Shown here piece by piece: positions 11,897 to 15,499 of a stretch of DNA of 15,499 nucleotides (the stretch's first letter is position 1; each line of letters starts with the position of its first letter). A model generated the notes under the pieces. That model searched no databases, was not told the DNA's origin, and saw only the letters and a program-made list of their open reading frames with translations. Position numbers and translations under genes: made by a program. The DNA comes from Gemmatimonadota bacterium. Its GTDB lineage: Bacteria; Gemmatimonadota; Gemmatimonadetes; Gemmatimonadales; GWC2-71-9. The DNA lies in contig QHUF01000233.1 of NCBI GenBank assembly GCA_003221075.1, positions 1 to 15,499 on the forward strand, in the 5' to 3' direction.

Positions 11897-14800
11897 ATGC
11901 GGTATACCTCCACCGTCCTTGGTTTGCTGTGTTGCCCCATCCTCGCGTTCGCACAGGGCACGCGCCTGCTCCGGCAACCGACGGTGAGCAATACGCAGAT
12001 CGCGTTCGCGTACGCCGGCGACATCTGGGTGGCGGGCCGCGACGGTGGCGACGCGAAGCGTCTGACGAGCTTCCCCGGTACGGAATCCAATCCCCATTTT
12101 TCCCCCGACGGCAAGCAGATCGCCTTCAGCATGCAGTACGGCGGCAACACCGACGTCTACGTGATCGATGCTGCGGGCGGTGAGGCGCGGCGTTTGACGT
12201 GGCATCCGGGGCCGGACATCGCGCGAGGTTGGTCGCCAGACGCGAAACGGATTTTGTTCAGCTCCGCCCGCATCAGCGCACCGTCCGTGGGGGTCCAACA
12301 GCTTTGGACGATCGCCGCGACAGGGGGCGTGCCCGAGCGCCTGGCAATCCCTGACGCGCTGCGCGGCTCGTTTTCCCCCGACGGGCAGCGGCTGGCTTAC
12401 GAGAAGGTCTCGCGCTGGGACGTCGAGTGGCGCAACTACCGCGGCGGACAGACGCATCCGGTCACCATCTATACCGTGGCCTCGCAGGCAGTGGATACGC
12501 TGCCGTCACAAGGCACGCTCGACACCTGGCCGGTATGGATGGGTGACGCGATTTACTTCATCTCCGACCGCGACTGGGACGCGAACATCTGGAAATACGA
12601 CGTCGCGTCCCGACAGCTCACGCAGCTTACGCATTACAAGGACTACGACGTCAAGACGCTCGACGCGGGAGGCGGCGTCATCGTCTATGAAGAGGCCGGC
12701 TACCTCCATCTGCTCGAACCAGCCAGCGGGAAGGACACGCAGCTCGCGATCACGTGCCGCGGGGACTTGCCGTGGGCCGAGCCGCGCTGGGTGGACGCGT
12801 CGAAATGGATCGAGTCGGCGTCGCTGTCGCCGAGTGGGGCCCGCGCGCTGTTCTCCGCGCGCGGTGAAGTCTTCTCCGTACCCGCCGAGAAGGGCGATGC
12901 GCGCAATTTGACGAGAAGCTCGGGGACTGCGGAGCGCACGCCGGTCTGGTCTCCCGATGGAAAGCAGGTCGCCTGGTTTTCCGACGCGAGTGGCGAGTAT
13001 CGCCTCATGATCGGGACGCAGGATGGCCTCAGCGCGCCACGCGAGATCAAGTTCGACCAGCCGACGTTCTACCATACCGCCGACTGGTCGCCCGACGGGA
13101 AGTACATCGCCGTCACGGACGAAGGGCTGAACATGCTGCTGGTCGAGGTCGCGACGGGAAAGGTGACGCGGCTCGACACCGACACCTACGCACACCCGGA
13201 CCGCACCTTCGAACCGGCGTGGTCGCCCGACTCGAAATGGCTCGCCTACTCCAAGCGGCTTGCCAGCCAGTTCCACGTGCTGATGGCTTACTCCATGGTG
13301 GAGAAGAAACCCTATCAGCTCACGGATGGCCTCTCGGATGCAGTGAGTCCGGCCTGGGATGCGGGCGGCAAATACCTCTATTTCCTGGCGAGCACCGACT
13401 TTGGTCTCTCGAGCGGCTGGCTCGATCTCAGCTCGTACGACCGCCGCACGCGCCGCGGCGCCTATCTGATGGTGCTCGCGGCCGACACGCCGTCGCCGCT
13501 CCTGCCGGAGAGCGACGAGGAGGCGCGCGACACGACGGCCGCCGTCGATTCGACCAAAGCGAAGTCCGCCAAAGGTGCCAGTGCCGTGAGCGTCCGGATC
13601 GACCGCGCAGGGCTGAGCCAGCGCATCCTCGCCCTCGGCATGCCCGTGCGGCCCTACACGTCACTCGCGGCGGGCAGCGAGGGTGTCGTCTTCGTCACCG
13701 AGGCGATCGAGAATCAGCCCGGCGTCACATTGCATCGCTACGATCTCAAGAAGCGCAAGGCCGAGAGCTTTGCGTCGCCGGTGATGCGGTTCAGCCTGTC
13801 GCGCGACGGCAAGAAGCTGTTGTACCAGTCCGGTGAGTCGTGGATGATCGTCGGCACCGACGCGGCGCCCAAGGCGGGCGATGGGAAGATCACGGTGGAT
13901 CTGCAGATGCGGCTCGATCCCCGCGCCGAGTGGCGCCAGATCTACCGGGAAGCGTGGCGCTTCGAACGGGACTATCTGTACGTCCCCAATCATCACGGCG
14001 CCGATTGGGACAAGGTCTGGACGATGTACGAGCCGTGGCTCGCGAGCCTCGGCCACCGCTCCGATCTCACCTATCTGCTCGACCTGCTGGGCGGCGAGCT
14101 GTCGCTCGGTCACACCTTCACCTTTGGCGGTGACACGCCGGCGATCGACACGGTGAAAGTTGGAATGCTCGGCGTCGATTTCGCCGTCGAGAACGGCCGC
14201 TATCGCGTGAAGCGTATCTTCTCAGGCGAGAACTGGAATCCGAATCTGCGCGCGCCGCTCTCGGCACCCGGGGTGAAGGCCCGCACCGGCGACTATCTCC
14301 TCGCGGTGAATGGCGCCGACCTCAGGCCGCCGATGAGTCCCGACGAAGTCCTCGAAGGGACGGCGAATCGCCAGACCGTGCTGCGCCTCAACGACAAGCC
14401 CACACTCGACGGTTCGTGGACGGTCACCGTCGTGCCGGTGAGCGACGAGGACGATCTCCGCACGCGCGCGTGGGTCGAGGACAACCGCCGACTCGTCGAT
14501 TCGCTGTCGAAGGGCAAGCTCGCGTACGTGTGGTTGCCCAACACCGCCGATCAGGGCTACGAGTACTTCAATCGCTACTATTTCGCGCAGCAGGACCGCC
14601 AGGGTGTGATTCTGGATGAGCGGTTCAACGGGGGCGGCTACATCGCCGATTATTTCGTCGACATTCTCGCAAGACACTTGCGCGGTTACTTCAACAACCC
14701 GGTCGGCGAACGCCGGCCGTGGACCGAGCCGCTCACGGGGATCTTCGGCCCCAAAGTCATGCTGATCAATGAGTATGCCGGCTCGGGCGGCGACATGTTG

Positions 14801-15130
14801 CCGTATCTGTTCCACGAGATGAAGCTCGGACCGCTGGTCGGCACGCGGACATGGGGTGGGCTCGTCGGCATCTGGGACGTGCCCGGTCTGATCGATGGCG
14901 GATACATCACCGCGCCACGCGGCGGGTTCTTCAACACCGAGGGCCACTGGGACGTCGAGAATGTCGGGATCACGCCCGACATCGTGGTGCAACAAACCCC
15001 CGCGCTCGTTTCCCAGGGACGCGACCCGCAGCTCGAGCGGGCGGTGCAGGAAGCGTTGCGGCTCCTCGAGGCAACTCCAGTGAAGTTGCTGGCCGAGCCA
15101 GCGCCGCCGGTGAGAGTGCGCCGGCCATAG
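11897..15130 (+). CDS. Secreted tricorn-type serine protease, peptidase family S41
   Basis: 1077 aa, close to archaeal tricorn (about 1070). A signal peptide (TSTVLGLLCCPILAFAQG) indicates export, unlike cytosolic archaeal tricorn. PD40/WD40-like propeller repeats run from about 20 to 660 (FSPDGKQIAF, WSPDAKRILF, WSPDGKQVAWFS, WSPDGKYIAV, WSPDSKWLAYS), interrupted at about 535-565 by an acidic, Ala/Lys-rich linker. Then come the C1 helical domain (about 670-745; HHGADWDKVWTMY), a PDZ domain (about 750-845; GDYLLAVNGADLR) and the S41 core. Catalytic residues align as His739 (GELSLGHTF), Ser963 (EYAGSGGD) and Glu1021 (DVENVGITPDIV), compared with H746/S965/E1023 of tricorn. The residue matching tricorn S745 is Gly738. 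It probably trims peptides in the periplasm. ATG 11897 was chosen over GTG 11888 because GGTG lies 6 bases upstream. Confidence 0.93.
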   Translation: MRYTSTVLGLLCCPILAFAQGTRLLRQPTVSNTQIAFAYAGDIWVAGRDGGDAKRLTSFPGTESNPHFSPDGKQIAFSMQYGGNTDVYVIDAAGGEARRLTWHPGPDIARGWSPDAKRILFSSARISAPSVGVQQLWTIAATGGVPERLAIPDALRGSFSPDGQRLAYEKVSRWDVEWRNYRGGQTHPVTIYTVASQAVDTLPSQGTLDTWPVWMGDAIYFISDRDWDANIWKYDVASRQLTQLTHYKDYDVKTLDAGGGVIVYEEAGYLHLLEPASGKDTQLAITCRGDLPWAEPRWVDASKWIESASLSPSGARALFSARGEVFSVPAEKGDARNLTRSSGTAERTPVWSPDGKQVAWFSDASGEYRLMIGTQDGLSAPREIKFDQPTFYHTADWSPDGKYIAVTDEGLNMLLVEVATGKVTRLDTDTYAHPDRTFEPAWSPDSKWLAYSKRLASQFHVLMAYSMVEKKPYQLTDGLSDAVSPAWDAGGKYLYFLASTDFGLSSGWLDLSSYDRRTRRGAYLMVLAADTPSPLLPESDEEARDTTAAVDSTKAKSAKGASAVSVRIDRAGLSQRILALGMPVRPYTSLAAGSEGVVFVTEAIENQPGVTLHRYDLKKRKAESFASPVMRFSLSRDGKKLLYQSGESWMIVGTDAAPKAGDGKITVDLQMRLDPRAEWRQIYREAWRFERDYLYVPNHHGADWDKVWTMYEPWLASLGHRSDLTYLLDLLGGELSLGHTFTFGGDTPAIDTVKVGMLGVDFAVENGRYRVKRIFSGENWNPNLRAPLSAPGVKARTGDYLLAVNGADLRPPMSPDEVLEGTANRQTVLRLNDKPTLDGSWTVTVVPVSDEDDLRTRAWVEDNRRLVDSLSKGKLAYVWLPNTADQGYEYFNRYYFAQQDRQGVILDERFNGGGYIADYFVDILARHLRGYFNNPVGERRPWTEPLTGIFGPKVMLINEYAGSGGDMLPYLFHEMKLGPLVGTRTWGGLVGIWDVPGLIDGGYITAPRGGFFNTEGHWDVENVGITPDIVVQQTPALVSQGRDPQLERAVQEALRLLEATPVKLLAEPAPPVRVRRP

Positions 15131-15170
15131 CCGGAGCGACGCCTATTAACCCGAGACTGAGGTGATGCAT

Positions 15171-15499
15171 ATGCGCTCAGTTGCTGCTCTGATTCTCTGC
15201 GCGGCCGTCTGCGCGCCGGCCCGGGCGCAGGATTCCAGTGCCACGGCTGCGAAGCTCGCGGGATTCGACGCCTACATGAATCAGGTGCTGCGCGATTGGA
15301 ACGTGCCGGGTATCGGCGTCGGCGTGGTGGTGAAGAACAAGCTCGTGTTCGCGCGCGGCTACGGCTATCGGGACTACGGGAACAAGCTGCCGTTTACGCC
15401 GACGACGGTGGTGCCGATCGCATCGAACACCAAACTCTTTACCGTGATGGCAATGGGCTTGCTGGTCGACGAGGGGAAGATCGACTGGGACAAGCCGGT
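15171..15499 (+). CDS. Exported serine hydrolase, beta-lactamase class C / S12 family, N-terminal part
   Basis: 109 codons, open at the right edge. A signal peptide (RSVAALILCAAVCAPARAQ) is followed by FDAYMNQVLRDWNVPGIGVG and VFARGYGYRDYGNKLPFTP, the typical opening of S12 serine hydrolases. The SxxK active site is present as SNTK (Ser85, Lys88) in VPIASNTKLFTVMAMG. Such enzymes include esterases, D-aminopeptidases and penicillin-binding-like hydrolases; true beta-lactamase activity cannot be inferred, since the YxN and KTG motifs are beyond the window. ATG 15171 was preferred to ATG 15165 because GAGGTG gives normal SD spacing only to the second. It lies 40 bases after the tricorn-like gene with no terminator between them, so they may be co-transcribed. 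Confidence 0.88.
   Translation, partial: MRSVAALILCAAVCAPARAQDSSATAAKLAGFDAYMNQVLRDWNVPGIGVGVVVKNKLVFARGYGYRDYGNKLPFTPTTVVPIASNTKLFTVMAMGLLVDEGKIDWDKP

Noticed and set aside
1..15499. CRISPR array, tRNA/rRNA, IS or phage genes
   Set aside because: No regularly spaced direct repeats, cloverleaf-like segments, transposase or integrase motifs were seen on either strand.

Overview
The window is GC-rich and densely packed, with many stop/start overlaps (ATGA, GTGA, ATGCTGA). It looks like chromosome from an uncultured bacterium, most likely Gemmatimonadota or a related high-GC soil phylum. This assignment is an inference from three things: the GC-rich codon use, a secreted bacterial tricorn-type S41 protease followed by an S12 serine hydrolase, and two copies of a GTAGGGGC...GCCCCTAC palindrome of the kind I associate with such genomes. 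No rRNA, tRNA, IS element, phage gene or CRISPR array was seen, and no gene-free gap exceeds 300 bases.

Layout, left to right. (a) 1-2886, minus strand: a CDF-family cation efflux pump, a Rossmann/methyltransferase-like protein of unknown role coupled to it, a small unrecognised ORF, and the N-terminal end of a formate-dehydrogenase-type molybdoprotein that runs off the left edge. (b) 2936-3946, plus strand: a compact sdpR-sdpI operon (ArsR-type autorepressor plus six-helix SdpI-like membrane protein). It has a near-consensus promoter overlaid by a perfect inverted-repeat operator and is bracketed by two copies of a palindromic repeat. (c) 3979-7093: a secreted alpha/beta hydrolase (plus) converging on aroH-rlmI (minus), with aroH diverging from thiE (plus) so tightly that the two start codons overlap. 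(d) 7164-9849, minus: a rho-ruvX-mltG operon in which each start overlaps the preceding stop, preceded by a C-rich leader and a good sigma-70-like promoter. (e) 9969-11820, plus: a site-2-type membrane metalloprotease and a polytopic membrane protein, divergent from rho. (f) 11897-15499, plus: a large exported tricorn-like protease and the start of an exported serine beta-lactamase-like hydrolase.

Functionally this is mostly core chromosome: transcription termination, Holliday junction/16S pre-rRNA processing, peptidoglycan chain-length control, 23S rRNA methylation, and aromatic amino acid and thiamine biosynthesis. Envelope and secreted hydrolases are interspersed. The part most like an accessory module is the orphan sdpRI cassette, because no sdpC toxin gene is visible. 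The other non-routine signals are the molybdoprotein without the usual His/Cys cluster ligands, the rho leader, the overlapping divergent aroH/thiE starts, and an octanucleotide tandem repeat inside the rlmI N-terminus. I do not see evidence for a large undescribed multi-gene system.
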